From Yes71-27 sp040758635 (GTDB lineage: Bacteria > Bacillota > Desulfotomaculia > Desulfotomaculales > Ammonificaceae), in NCBI GenBank assembly GCA_040758635.1, contig JBFLVI010000039.1:1-19442 (forward strand): a DNA stretch of 19,442 bases, written 5' to 3'. A model generated the notes under the pieces. It worked only from the letters and a program-made list of their open reading frames with translations. It had not been told where the DNA came from and made no database searches. Position 1 is the stretch's first letter, and every line of letters begins with the position of its first letter. Made by a program: the position numbers and the translations under genes. Below, in pieces: positions 12,230 through 19,414 of this stretch.

Positions 12230-13261
12230 GTGCGGGGAGAAGAGGCAAAGAGGTACCGGCCGCCGTACCCCCTGGTCTTCCTGGTGCTGCTGGCAGTCGG
12301 CGGGCTGGTGCTGGTGCTGAGCCTTGGCTGGGGCTCGGTGTGGGTGCCGCCGGGCAAGGTGCTGGCGGCACTCTTGCACCCGCTGCGGGAGGGCGGCATC
12401 GCCGAGGCGGTGGTGGTGAAGATCCGCCTGCCGCGCGTGCTGGGGGCATTCCTGGGCGGGGCGAGCCTGGGTGTGAGCGGACTTTTGCTGCAGGTTTTCT
12501 TCCGAAACCCGATCGTCAGCCCCTACGTCCTGGGTGTCTCCTCGGGGGCCAGCCTGGCGGTGGGCATCGCCACCCTGGGCGGCGCGCTGGCGGGGGCCGC
12601 GCTCGCGCCGCCGCAAATGGCGCTGGCGGCCTTTGCCGGGGCGTTTTTCGTGACGACGGGGGTGGCGGCGCTCGCCCCCCGGGTACAGAGCGTGGTCACG
12701 CTGCTCGTCATTGGACTGATGTTCGGTTATCTGGCGAGCGCGGCGACCAGTATCCTGCTGGCCTTTGCCGAAAAGGAGCGGGTGCACGGCTTCTTCCTCT
12801 GGACGCTCGGCAGTTTTTCCGGCTTCGGCTGGGGGGAGGTGGCGGTGCTGGCGGCGGCGGGGCTGCCGCTTTGCCTTGTTTCCCTGGTTGCGGGGAAGGC
12901 GCTGAACGCCTACCAGAGCGGGGAGGAATACGCGCTGAGCGTGGGGGTGAATGTCCGGAGGCTGCGGGCCGCGATCGTGCTTCTGGCGAGCGCCCTGGCC
13001 GGCCTGGTTACGGCCTTTGCGGGGCCGGTGGCCTTCGTCGGGCTGGCGGTGCCGCACCTGGGACGGCTGGTCCTGCGGACGGCGGACAACCGGGTGCTGG
13101 TGCCGGCGGTGGTGCTGTTGGGCGCTGTGGTGACGGGGCTCTGCGACCTTTTGGCGCGGCAGGTTTTCTCGCCGGTGGAGCTGCCGATCACCGCCGTGAC
13201 CTCCTTTTTCGGGGCGCCGCTGGTGGTCGGGTTTCTCTTGAAGAGGAAGGTGAAACTGTGA
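12230..13261 (+). CDS. btuC: Cobalamin ABC transporter permease (FecCD/BtuC family)
   Basis: A 343-residue polytopic membrane protein of the FecCD family with about 9-10 hydrophobic segments. Family markers: IRLPRVLGAFLGGASLGVSG (residues 64-83), QVFFRNPIVSPYVLGVSSGA, VLVIGLMF-like VTLLVIGLMFGYLASA, HGFFLWTLGSFSG, LNAYQSGEEYALSVGVNVR (ATPase-coupling loop), GPVAFVGLAVPHLGRLV and ELPITAVTSFFGAPLVVGFL. All standard blocks are present, so the protein is complete. The GTG at 12230 lies 7 nt after the binding-protein stop, with GGGAG about 10 nt upstream. It overlaps the ATPase gene by 4 nt (GTGA), giving translational coupling. It forms the channel for cobalamin import. Confidence 0.93.
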   Translation: MRGEEAKRYRPPYPLVFLVLLAVGGLVLVLSLGWGSVWVPPGKVLAALLHPLREGGIAEAVVVKIRLPRVLGAFLGGASLGVSGLLLQVFFRNPIVSPYVLGVSSGASLAVGIATLGGALAGAALAPPQMALAAFAGAFFVTTGVAALAPRVQSVVTLLVIGLMFGYLASAATSILLAFAEKERVHGFFLWTLGSFSGFGWGEVAVLAAAGLPLCLVSLVAGKALNAYQSGEEYALSVGVNVRRLRAAIVLLASALAGLVTAFAGPVAFVGLAVPHLGRLVLRTADNRVLVPAVVLLGAVVTGLCDLLARQVFSPVELPITAVTSFFGAPLVVGFLLKRKVKL

Positions 13262-14436
13262 AAATGCTGGCCTGCGAGAAGCTGGCGGCCGGGTACGGGC
13301 GGCGGGCGGTGGTCCGGGTGGAGGATTTTGCGGCCTTGAAGGGGCAGTTGATCTGCTTTTTGGGTCCGAACGGCGCCGGCAAGTCCACGCTCTTAAAAAC
13401 GCTGGCGGGGTATCTTTCGCCGCTTTCCGGCGTGGTTTACCTCAAGGAGCACGAGCTCTGGCGTTTGGACCGCAGGGTGCGGGCGGAAACGATGGCGGTT
13501 CTCCTGACCGAACGGGTGGCCCCTGAGCTGCTATCGGTTTTCGAGGTGGTGGCGCTGGGGCGGCATCCTTACACCGACCTGTGGGGGCGGCTCTCACCCG
13601 CGGACGAGGCGAAGGTCCGGCGGGCGCTGCGGCTGGTGGGGGCCGAAGGGCTGGCCGGGCGGTTTTACGGGGAACTGAGCGACGGGGAGAAGCAGAAGGT
13701 GCTGCTGGCGCGGGCGCTGGCCCAGGAGCCGGAGGTGATCGTGCTGGATGAGCCTACCACCCACCTGGACCTCCAGCACCGGGCCGAGATCATGCGGGTG
13801 CTGGCCCGCCTGTGCCGGGAGGAAGGCATCACCGTGCTGCTATCGCTGCATGAGGTGGACCTGGCGCTGAAGGCTGCCGCTTACGTGGTGCTGGTCAAGG
13901 ACGGGACTATACTGGCCGCCGGGTTCCCGGAGGAGGTTTTGACGCCGGAGGCGGTGGCGGCACTTTACAACCTGGAGGCGGGGAGCTTCGATCCGGTCCT
14001 CGGCGGGGCGGAAACGGGTGCGGCGCCGGACGGACCGCTGGTCTTCGTCGTGGCGGGCGGGGGCAGCGGGGCGCTGCTCTACCGCGCCCTGGCCAAGCGG
14101 GGTTTCGCGCTGGCGACCGGCGTGCTGCCGGCGAACGACGTGGATGCGTTCGTAGCCCGGGCGTTCGGTGCGCGGCTCTTTACCGTACCGCCTTTCGCAT
14201 CGGTGGGCGGGGCGGCGGTGGCACAGGCCCTGGAGTTGACGGCGCGGGCGGTGGCGGTGGTGGACGCCGGATTCCCGGTAACGGCCGAAACGAAGGGGAA
14301 TCTCGAGTTGCTGGCGGCCGTGGCCGGAAACGGCTGCCCGGTTTTTTCACTCCGGCGCGACGGCGGGCCGTACGGGCGGGCGGTTCCCGATCTCGGGGCG
14401 CTCCTGGCGGCGCTTAACCCGTGTTTTTCGGTTTAG
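13258..14436 (+). CDS. btuD: Cobalamin ABC transporter ATPase (BtuD/FecE-like) with extra C-terminal domain
   Basis: A 392-residue protein. Residues 1-255 are a FecE/BtuD ATPase: Walker A GPNGAGKST at 36-44, Q-loop region VLLTERV, signature LSDGEKQKVLLARAL, Walker B VIVLDEPTTHLDL, switch His in LSLHEVDLA. Residues from about 256 to 392 are additional; stand-alone BtuD proteins end near residue 250-260. This extension opens with LVFVVAGGGSGALLYRALAK, continues with GVLPANDVDAFVARAFGARL, VAVVDAGFPV and NLELLAAVAGNGCPVFSL, and looks like a small alpha/beta Rossmann-type domain. I do not recognise a catalytic motif. Start: GTG 13258 with AGGAAGG 7 nt upstream, overlapping the permease stop; an ATG two codons later is less well placed. 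Confidence 0.92.
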   Translation: MKMLACEKLAAGYGRRAVVRVEDFAALKGQLICFLGPNGAGKSTLLKTLAGYLSPLSGVVYLKEHELWRLDRRVRAETMAVLLTERVAPELLSVFEVVALGRHPYTDLWGRLSPADEAKVRRALRLVGAEGLAGRFYGELSDGEKQKVLLARALAQEPEVIVLDEPTTHLDLQHRAEIMRVLARLCREEGITVLLSLHEVDLALKAAAYVVLVKDGTILAAGFPEEVLTPEAVAALYNLEAGSFDPVLGGAETGAAPDGPLVFVVAGGGSGALLYRALAKRGFALATGVLPANDVDAFVARAFGARLFTVPPFASVGGAAVAQALELTARAVAVVDAGFPVTAETKGNLELLAAVAGNGCPVFSLRRDGGPYGRAVPDLGALLAALNPCFSV

Positions 14437-14454
14437 TGATTAAAAGGTAAGATT

Positions 14455-14538
14455 TCAACAAATGGAAAAAGTTGTGGGCTGCTCCGCCAGATACTGCTTG
14501 GCCGCGGCAATAACGGTTTCTGCCCGGTTTTCTGCACC
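14455..14538 (-). pseudogene. Possible remnant of an MNT gene N-terminus
   Basis: On the minus strand the frame at 14523-14476 reads AETVIAAAKQYLAEQP and then stops after TTFSIC. It resembles residues 3-18 of the MntA at 632-1042 (AEKIITTVKEYLSAQP), with about half the residues identical. The catalytic part is absent. It lies between btuD and the Uma2 gene in a region with no other gene. The similarity is short and could be chance. Confidence 0.25.
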
Positions 14539-14674
14539 AAGTTCTGAGGGCTTCCTTTTCGCGCTCCTTGGGATTATTAGCAGGGGGACGTCGTTCTATG
14601 CAGGCAACGGCCTCGATCTGGAGTCAAGTTATCTGTATCGGTTAAAATGAAAAACCACGGTTGAGGCCCGCCTC

Positions 14675-15241
14675 TTAAAAAATGGTTTCGAGAGAAACGG
14701 TAAACCCTTCGAGGATACGGGAGGAAACTGCGCCTTGGCCCGCTACATCCTGATCGAGGACGAATTTCCCTTCCTTTAGGAGAAATACCTGAACCGATTT
14801 TTCTTCCGGGTCAACAATCCAGTATTCTTTAACGCCGGTTCTTTCATAGACCTTGTACTTCTTCCGCAGGTCGTAATAGGCTGTAGTCGGAGAAAGGATC
14901 TCCACCACCAGGTCCGGGGCGCCGCTTATCCGCGCCGGCTCGATGATCTTCATCCTCTCCCGGGCGATGAAGATGATGTCCGGTTGGTAGGTTTCCGTTT
15001 CCTCGAGATAGACGTCTATTGGAGCGTACAGTACAATTCCCAAGCCGTTCTTGGATACAAAGTCTACCATCTGGAACTCTAACTTCATTGAAATAATCTG
15101 GTGATACGTGGTTGACGCAGGCGTCAAGACGAGTTCCCCCCCGATCAACTGGTAAGGCGCACCTTCGGGAAGCTTCCGGTAGTCTTCGTAGGTGCAAGTT
15201 TTCTCTGTGGTAGAGGCGATTTCCTGAAACTGCAAGCTCAT
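14675..15241 (-). CDS. Uma2-family (DUF820) putative restriction-endonuclease-fold protein
   Basis: A 188-residue protein of the Uma2/DUF820 family, a PD-(D/E)XK nuclease fold common in cyanobacteria and thermophilic Firmicutes; biological role unknown. The N-terminal half has YEDYRKLPEGAPYQLIGGEL, then the core acids Asp88 in YQPDIIFIARER and Glu114 in PDLVVEILSPTT, followed by YDLRKKYKVYERTGVKEYWI and VDPEEKSVQVF. All conserved blocks are present, so it is probably intact. The ATG at 15241 follows GGAGGTG with good spacing. It is a single-gene unit with a promoter (15264-15292) nearly identical to that of mntA-hepT, and sits between the SDR gene and a possible MNT remnant. Confidence 0.9.
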   Translation of the reverse strand: MSLQFQEIASTTEKTCTYEDYRKLPEGAPYQLIGGELVLTPASTTYHQIISMKLEFQMVDFVSKNGLGIVLYAPIDVYLEETETYQPDIIFIARERMKIIEPARISGAPDLVVEILSPTTAYYDLRKKYKVYERTGVKEYWIVDPEEKSVQVFLLKEGKFVLDQDVAGQGAVSSRILEGFTVSLETIF

Positions 15242-15263
15242 ACCGCTTCACCTCCTGGTTAAA

Positions 15264-15292
15264 ATTGTATCATTTCTGCAGCGGCCGGGCAA
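15264..15292 (-). promoter_or_regulatory. Promoter of the Uma2 gene
   Basis: On the minus strand: TTGCCC (15287-15292), a 17-nt spacer, TACAAT (15264-15269), with TGA before the -10. It shares the -35, the -10 and most of the spacer (including GCTG and GAAATGA at the same positions) with the mntA promoter at 1099-1127. Confidence 0.75.
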
Positions 15293-15306
15293 TTGGGAAG
15301 TGAGAA

Positions 15307-16068
15307 TTAAGGCAGCCAGCCGCCGTCGAGGCACAGCACCTGGCCGTTGATGAAGGCCGCGTCCGGAGAGGCCAGAAACGCGCAGGCGCCGGCAACGTCT
15401 TCCGGTTTTCCCAGGCGGCCGGAAGGAATGTCTGCGGCGAGCGCGGCAAGTTCGGCGACGGTCAGTCCCTCGCGCAGCATCTCGCTCTCCACCGGGCCCG
15501 GGGCGACGGCGTTCACGGTGATCCCGGCGCTGCCCACCTCGCGGGCCAGCGACTTGGTGAGGGCGATGATCCCCCCTTTGGCGGCGGCGTAGGCGCCCTC
15601 GTACGCGGCGCCGGTCAAGCCGAAAACCGAGGCGATGTTGATGATCCGGCCCCAGCGGCGGCGGACCATTGATCCCAGCGCCCGCCGGCAGCAGTAGAAA
15701 GCGCCGGAAAGGTTCACGCCGAGAAGCGTATCCCACTCCCGGTCCGTGGTTTCCGCCAGGAGGCGGCGGAGCCCGACGCCGGCGTTGTTGACCAGGATGC
15801 CCACCGGACCGAGCGCCTCTTCCACCGCGGTGAAGAGTCTTTCCACCGCCGCCGGGTCGGCGACGTTTGCCTGAAAGGCTATGGCGCCGTTGCCGTGCGC
15901 CCGGCAAGCAGAGACCACCCTCTCCGCTTCATGCGCCGAGGTACGGTAGTTCACGGCCACACTGGCGCCGTGACGCGCCAGTTCCCGGGCGATGGCCGCG
16001 CCGATCCCCCGGCCGGCCCCGGTCACCAGGGCTACTTTTCCGTGCAGCGGCCTTTCCGAAGCGAACAT
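15307..16068 (-). CDS. FabG-like short-chain dehydrogenase/reductase
   Basis: A 253-residue classical SDR. The NAD(P) site is TGAGRGIG, followed by NNAG in ILVNNAGVGLRR. Catalytic Ser in IINIASVFGLTG lies 13 residues before Tyr in EGAYAAAKGG, with Lys four residues on (YxxxK). Then come ITVNAVAPGPVESEM and the C-terminal INGQVLCLDGGWLP. This is the FabG (3-oxoacyl-ACP reductase) branch, but FabG-like SDRs act on many substrates and there are no fatty-acid genes nearby, so the substrate is open. The ATG at 16068 was chosen, though its ribosome site (GGTGG) is weak; a GTG at 16095 adds nine residues. A weak promoter, TTGCGC-16 nt-TATGCT, may lie at 16102-16129. It is transcribed divergently from the TPR gene. 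Confidence 0.9.
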   Translation of the reverse strand: MFASERPLHGKVALVTGAGRGIGAAIARELARHGASVAVNYRTSAHEAERVVSACRAHGNGAIAFQANVADPAAVERLFTAVEEALGPVGILVNNAGVGLRRLLAETTDREWDTLLGVNLSGAFYCCRRALGSMVRRRWGRIINIASVFGLTGAAYEGAYAAAKGGIIALTKSLAREVGSAGITVNAVAPGPVESEMLREGLTVAELAALAADIPSGRLGKPEDVAGACAFLASPDAAFINGQVLCLDGGWLP

Positions 16069-16122
16069 TTTCCACCGGTCTGATAGTTTTATCACTATAA
16101 AAGCATACCATGATTTCTACCG

Positions 16123-16145
16123 CGCGCAAGTTTTCCGCGCAAGTT
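16123..16145. repeat. Tandem direct repeat CGCGCAAGTT
   Basis: Exact copies at 16123-16132 and 16136-16145, a 13-bp period, in the 257-bp gap between the divergent SDR and TPR genes. The first copy overlaps the possible -35 of the SDR promoter, so it could be a regulator site (inference). Confidence 0.35.
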
Positions 16146-16325
16146 CCGTTTCAAAGGTAACTGCGCGTAAATTTGCGTTTCTTGTAAAGAACAGGCTGGA
16201 AAAAGGAGAATTTGTCAACATATTTTTCCCATATAAGGAAGGAAAAACTAACCAGCCCGGCAAACTCTATTCTCTACATTACAGAAGTTGGTCTGGAACA
16301 TACCGGCTCAGGAGGTGGCTGCTGT

Positions 16326-17465
16326 ATGCTGATTCTAATCCGGGATCCTCTGGCGGTGCTGAAGTCCTGGCTCAAGAGCCCGCTTCTTTGCAAAACCGGA
16401 GCACGGTTCTGCGCGGCGCTGGGGTTGGAGGAAGCCGCACTCTGGCTCGTGGAACGGGCGTTGCGGGAATACCCCCAGCGAACCGATTTGAACCTGCATG
16501 CAGGGCAGTTATGTTTCAAACTGGGGCGCATCGAGCGGGCGGTCTGGCACATCAAGCGGCTCTGGTCACAGTCGGGTTCCGGAGGAAACATTTTTCACCT
16601 GGAGAGCATCACGTCCTGGCCGGGGTTGCCCAAAGGTTTGAAGGACCGGGGCTGGATTCTTGCGGCCGTCGGAAGCTATCTCCTTTCTTGCGGTGAGCCC
16701 GGGAGGGCGCTTTCGTATTTCAACCGGGCGCTGGCCGCCGGCCTGGGCTACAGCACAATTTTGAACCAGAAGGGTTTGTGCCTTTTGTCCCTGGGGCGGG
16801 TGGAAGAGGCGCTGAAGTTTTTCCAGGAGGCCCGCGCCGCCGGGGGACGGGATGCCGGCCTTTTGCTCAATACCGCGCTCGCCCTCAACCGGCTCGGCCG
16901 CTATGCGGAGGCGCTGGAGTGCTACGAAAAAGCGCAGCGACTGGGGGCCGACGGCGCGAACCTGTTGAACAACAAGGGATTCAGTCTCTTCAATCTCCGG
17001 AGGTACGACGAAGCGGCCTGTTGTTTCGAACTCGCTCAGGAAATGGAACCGCAAAGTACGACCGCCCGCGCCAATCTCGCCGTCGCTTACGTCAGACTGG
17101 GCCGGATTGACGAGGCCCTCGCCATCCTCACGGCACTGGTGGAGAAGGACCCGGAGGACGGTGTTCTTTTGAACAATCTGGCAGTCTCTCTGGAAGCGGC
17201 GGGGAGGCGTTTGGAAGCCCTCGCCTTGTACAAGAAGGCCGTTGCGCTCGGCGGGCCCGAGAGTCACACGTTTTTTCTCAACCAGGCCGCCTGTCTCGCG
17301 GGCTTGGAGCGTTTCGACGAAGCCCTCGCCATCTTTGAACACCTCGCGAAGGTCGTTCCGGAAGACCGGCGGATCTGGAGCCTCAAGGCCAGCATCCTGG
17401 CGGAACTCGGCCGCCGGCGGGAAGCCGCTGACTGCTACCGCCGAGCGCTTGGGCTTACAGGCTAA
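16326..17465 (+). CDS. Tetratricopeptide-repeat protein
   Basis: A 379-residue protein made almost entirely of TPR helices. Clear repeat units with the W/L-G-Y-A-P pattern include NQKGLCLLSLGRVEEALKFF, NTALALNRLGRYAEALECYE, NNKGFSLFNLRRYDEAACCF, NLAVAYVRLGRIDEALAILT, NNLAVSLEAAGRRLEALALY, NQAACLAGLERFDEALAIFE and LKASILAELGRRREAADCYR, spaced about 33-35 residues apart; more degenerate units precede them. There is no signal peptide or membrane segment, so it is probably a cytoplasmic scaffold. The ATG at 16326 follows AGGAGGTGG at good spacing, and a longer form (from 16212) has no ribosome site. No partner can be named from the context. Confidence 0.88.
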   Translation: MLILIRDPLAVLKSWLKSPLLCKTGARFCAALGLEEAALWLVERALREYPQRTDLNLHAGQLCFKLGRIERAVWHIKRLWSQSGSGGNIFHLESITSWPGLPKGLKDRGWILAAVGSYLLSCGEPGRALSYFNRALAAGLGYSTILNQKGLCLLSLGRVEEALKFFQEARAAGGRDAGLLLNTALALNRLGRYAEALECYEKAQRLGADGANLLNNKGFSLFNLRRYDEAACCFELAQEMEPQSTTARANLAVAYVRLGRIDEALAILTALVEKDPEDGVLLNNLAVSLEAAGRRLEALALYKKAVALGGPESHTFFLNQAACLAGLERFDEALAIFEHLAKVVPEDRRIWSLKASILAELGRRREAADCYRRALGLTG

Positions 17466-17475
17466 GGATGAAGGG

Positions 17476-17524
17476 TCAGAAGCCAGAAGCCAGAAGCCAG
17501 AAGCCAGAAGTCAGAAGTCAGAAG
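17476..17524. repeat. Heptamer tandem repeat, YCAGAAG x7
   Basis: Seven contiguous copies: one TCAGAAG, four CCAGAAG, then two TCAGAAG. A related phrase, GGGTCAGGAGCCAGGAG, recurs about 135 bp downstream near 17610. It begins 11 bp after the TPR stop codon. Confidence 0.9.
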
Positions 17525-17829
17525 GTTTAAGGGGGGATTCGCGCAGCGAATTCCAACAAGCAGATATTCTGAATTCTTGACCAAAGAGGATGCTCAGTAT
17601 AAGCAATAAAGGGTCAGGAGCCAGGAGAAAAGGTAGGGAGAATCTTATTTTCATGACCCATCTTTGGCCTTTTAGCTTACAACCTCCTCGAAAGTGAATA
17701 ATTTCTGCTTGGTCCCGGGCAGACCGTCTTGCGCCAAATTCCTCGCCGACCGCACTATCGTTCGTCTCTGGCTCTCCGCCCGGCACCGCGCAAACTCGGC
17801 ATCCCTGCCTTAATTAGAAGTGAGAGGCC

Positions 17830-17916
17830 GGAGGTTGGAGGTTAGAAACTTTGTGAGAAATCAGCAAAGCTGATTTCTTCAAAAATCCCACCTCTAACCT
17901 CTAACTTCCAACCTCC
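17830..17916. repeat. Long inverted repeat with nested hairpin
   Basis: Arms GGAGGTTGGAGGTTAGA (17830-17846) and its complement at 17900-17916 differ at one base. Inside lies a perfect 9-bp hairpin GAAATCAGC-AAA-GCTGATTTC (17857-17877). The element is about 87 bp long. Related phrases recur at 19288-19308 and 19402-19414, so it belongs to a dispersed intergenic repeat family. Confidence 0.8.
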
Positions 17917-17964
17917 AATTGCGCCGGTCTTGCCGCGGGTCTTTACGCATTTTCATTCCCGGTG

Positions 17965-17982
17965 ACGACGATTAATCGTCGT
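17965..17982. repeat. 18-bp perfect palindrome
   Basis: ACGACGATTAATCGTCGT reads the same on both strands. It has no flanking U-tract. It lies about 90 bp beyond the end of the radical SAM gene and could be a dimeric protein site or a cruciform. Confidence 0.6.
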
Positions 17983-18074
17983 GAACGACTCTCTTGTTTC
18001 CCGCCTCCCTGACTTCTGGATTCGGGATTCTCAATTCTGGATTCTGGACCAGGAAGGATAGCCAGGTAGACACT

Positions 18075-18980
18075 TTAATCCCGATATACGCGGAGTCCTT
18101 TTTCCTGGGCGATTTTTACGGCGGCGCGGTACTCCGCCGCGGTGATACGCCGGTCGAGGGGCGGGAATTCGCGGGCGCGGTACGCGGGATAATACTGGTC
18201 CATGATGTTGACGAAGCACCGGGGAGATACCTCCCGGGCCAGGAAATCCATCGCTTCTGCGGTGCCGGCCAGGTTTTCCGGCAGGACCAGGTGGCGTACG
18301 AGCAGCCCGCGGGTGGCGATGCCCCGGTCGTCGAGCGTCAGGTCCCCCACCTGGCGCTGCATCTCTTTGAGCGCCGCTTTAACCACCGCCGGGTAGTCCT
18401 TGGCCCCGGAGTACTTGGCCGCGACTTTCGGGTCGGTGTACTTGAAATCGGGCATGTAGATGTCCACCACGCCATCCAGCAGTTTCAAGGTTTCCAGCTT
18501 CTCGTAGCCACTGGTGTTGTAAACAAGGGGCAGGTCAACCCCTTCCGCGGACGCTTTCAGAAGCGCGGCCAGGATTTGCGGCACAAAATGGGTGGGGCTT
18601 ACGAGATTGATGTTGTGGCACTCCATCCTTTTCAGCGCCAGCATCATGCCGGCGAGGCGGTCCACGCTCACCGGTTCGCCGATCGCCAGGTGGCTGATTT
18701 CGAAGTTCTGGCAGAAGACACACTTCAGGGTGCAGTGGGCGAAAAAGATGGTGCCCGAACCGCGGTCCCCCACCAACGGCGCTTCTTCCCCAAAGTGCGG
18801 CCCGTAGCTCGAAACGGCCGCCTCCCGGCCGCCGCCGCAGACGCCTAGCTCGTTTTTGAGCCGGTTCACCCCGCAGCCGCGCGGGCAGAGGTCACAGCTC
18901 TTGAGGCGGCGGTAGGCCGCCGCGACCCGCCGGCGCAGTTCTTCGGGTCCGAGGCGGCGGTAAGCCGCGGTAAAGGCCAA
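18075..18980 (-). CDS. Radical SAM protein, PflX/COG1313 family
   Basis: A 301-residue radical SAM enzyme. Cys83, Cys87 and Cys90 in AHCTLKCVFCQN form the CxxxCxxC [4Fe-4S]/SAM site. An extra N-terminal cysteine group (Cys29, Cys32, Cys36, Cys48 in CDLCPRGCGVNR and LGVC) is characteristic of COG1313, annotated as putative pyruvate formate-lyase activating enzymes, though the true substrate is not established. Later blocks NINLVSPTHFVPQIL, YNTSGYEK, VDIYMPDFKY, RHLVLPEN and VNIMDQYYPA also fit the family. The TTG start at 18980 has GAGG 4 nt upstream and is the only start close to the usual N-terminus. No glycyl-radical enzyme lies nearby. Confidence 0.92.
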   Translation of the reverse strand: MAFTAAYRRLGPEELRRRVAAAYRRLKSCDLCPRGCGVNRLKNELGVCGGGREAAVSSYGPHFGEEAPLVGDRGSGTIFFAHCTLKCVFCQNFEISHLAIGEPVSVDRLAGMMLALKRMECHNINLVSPTHFVPQILAALLKASAEGVDLPLVYNTSGYEKLETLKLLDGVVDIYMPDFKYTDPKVAAKYSGAKDYPAVVKAALKEMQRQVGDLTLDDRGIATRGLLVRHLVLPENLAGTAEAMDFLAREVSPRCFVNIMDQYYPAYRAREFPPLDRRITAAEYRAAVKIAQEKGLRVYRD

Positions 18981-19031
18981 GTTTCCTCAACTCCTTATAC
19001 TGGTTGGCGTTTATCCTACCTGACAAAAATA

Positions 19032-19247
19032 TTATTCGCTAAACGCGTTCACCGTAAAGCTTCGGGCAAGTCCTGCGGGTTGCCGGCGGGCGGCCGGATA
19101 AAAAGCGCTGCGGAACTCCCGGCAGCTTTTCTCCTGCCAGACGACGGTTAGCGGTTCCTGGTTCGTGTCCCCAAAGGTGAGCTTTTGGTAAGGGAGCGCC
19201 TTGCCTCCGGAAATAAGGCTGAGGCGGTATCTCGGGGAAATTTCCAT
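19032..19247 (-). CDS. Small hypothetical protein, doubtful
   Basis: A possible 71-residue protein with mixed composition (LISGGKALPYQKLTFGDTNQ, then EPLTVVWQEK) that reads more like protein than chance, between tRNA-Arg and the radical SAM gene on the same strand. There is no recognisable domain, signal peptide or membrane segment. No good ribosome site precedes the ATG at 19247, which counts against it. It could be the remainder of a longer decayed gene. Confidence 0.35.
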   Translation of the reverse strand: MEISPRYRLSLISGGKALPYQKLTFGDTNQEPLTVVWQEKSCREFRSAFYPAARRQPAGLARSFTVNAFSE

Positions 19248-19316
19248 AACCCGTTTTAGCGGTCAGGGCCCGAAGGCTTTCGCTGTTTCCAACCTCCGGC
19301 TTCTAACTTTTAAGAA

Positions 19317-19392
19317 TGGCGTCCCGGGAGGGATTCGAACCCCCGACCCGCGGCTTAGAAGGCCGCTGCTCTATCCACTGAGCTACCGGGAC
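19317..19392 (-). tRNA. tRNA-Arg (anticodon TCT)
   Basis: A 76-nt minus-strand tRNA. The acceptor stem GTCCCGG pairs with CCGGGAC, followed by discriminator G and an encoded CCA end (19317-19319). The D arm has GCTCAGTGGATAGAGC. The anticodon stem GCGGC/GCCGC closes the loop CTTCTAA with anticodon TCT. The T arm has GGTTCGAATCC. It decodes AGA. Confidence 0.97.
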
Positions 19393-19401
19393 ACAATAGA
19401 G

Positions 19402-19414
19402 GTGAGAGGCCGGA
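19402..19414. repeat. Copy of dispersed intergenic repeat
   Basis: GTGAGAGGCCGGA is identical to 17820-17832, at the left end of the long inverted repeat element. The following GTGGGAAGTGAGA resembles text at 15295-15306 (GGGAAGTGAGAA). It lies just outside the tRNA-Arg 5' end and runs to the window edge. Confidence 0.6.

Larger units (their letters stand above)
17466..18074. other. 609-bp repeat-rich intergenic region
   Basis: No gene is supported between the end of the TPR gene and the end of the radical SAM gene. The region holds a heptamer tandem repeat (17476-17524), a large imperfect inverted repeat with an inner hairpin (17830-17916), an 18-bp palindrome (17965-17982) and repeated ATTCTGGATTC-like phrases around 18015-18050. 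The sequence is low in complexity and less GC-rich than the genes. Confidence 0.75.

Noticed and set aside
12340..13257. A very long open frame that runs through the permease gene into btuD, suggesting a 698-residue fusion
   Set aside because: The upstream part is Gly/Ala/Arg-rich shadow sequence of the permease gene in another frame. The permease has all FecCD motifs, and btuD has its own ribosome site and GTG start.
14462..14650. Plus-strand ORF of 62 codons after btuD
   Set aside because: It has no good ribosome site and no recognisable domain, and its first half is opposite a possible MNT remnant.
15248..15907. 219-codon minus-strand frame overlapping the SDR gene
   Set aside because: It is an Arg/Gly/Pro-rich shadow of the FabG-like SDR, which has the full catalytic motif set.
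17476..17524. Tandem repeat considered as a CRISPR array
   Set aside because: Units are 7 bp and contiguous, with no spacers and no cas genes.
17511..17786. 91-codon minus-strand ORF in the intergenic repeat region
   Set aside because: It crosses the tandem repeat, has no ribosome site and no protein-like pattern.
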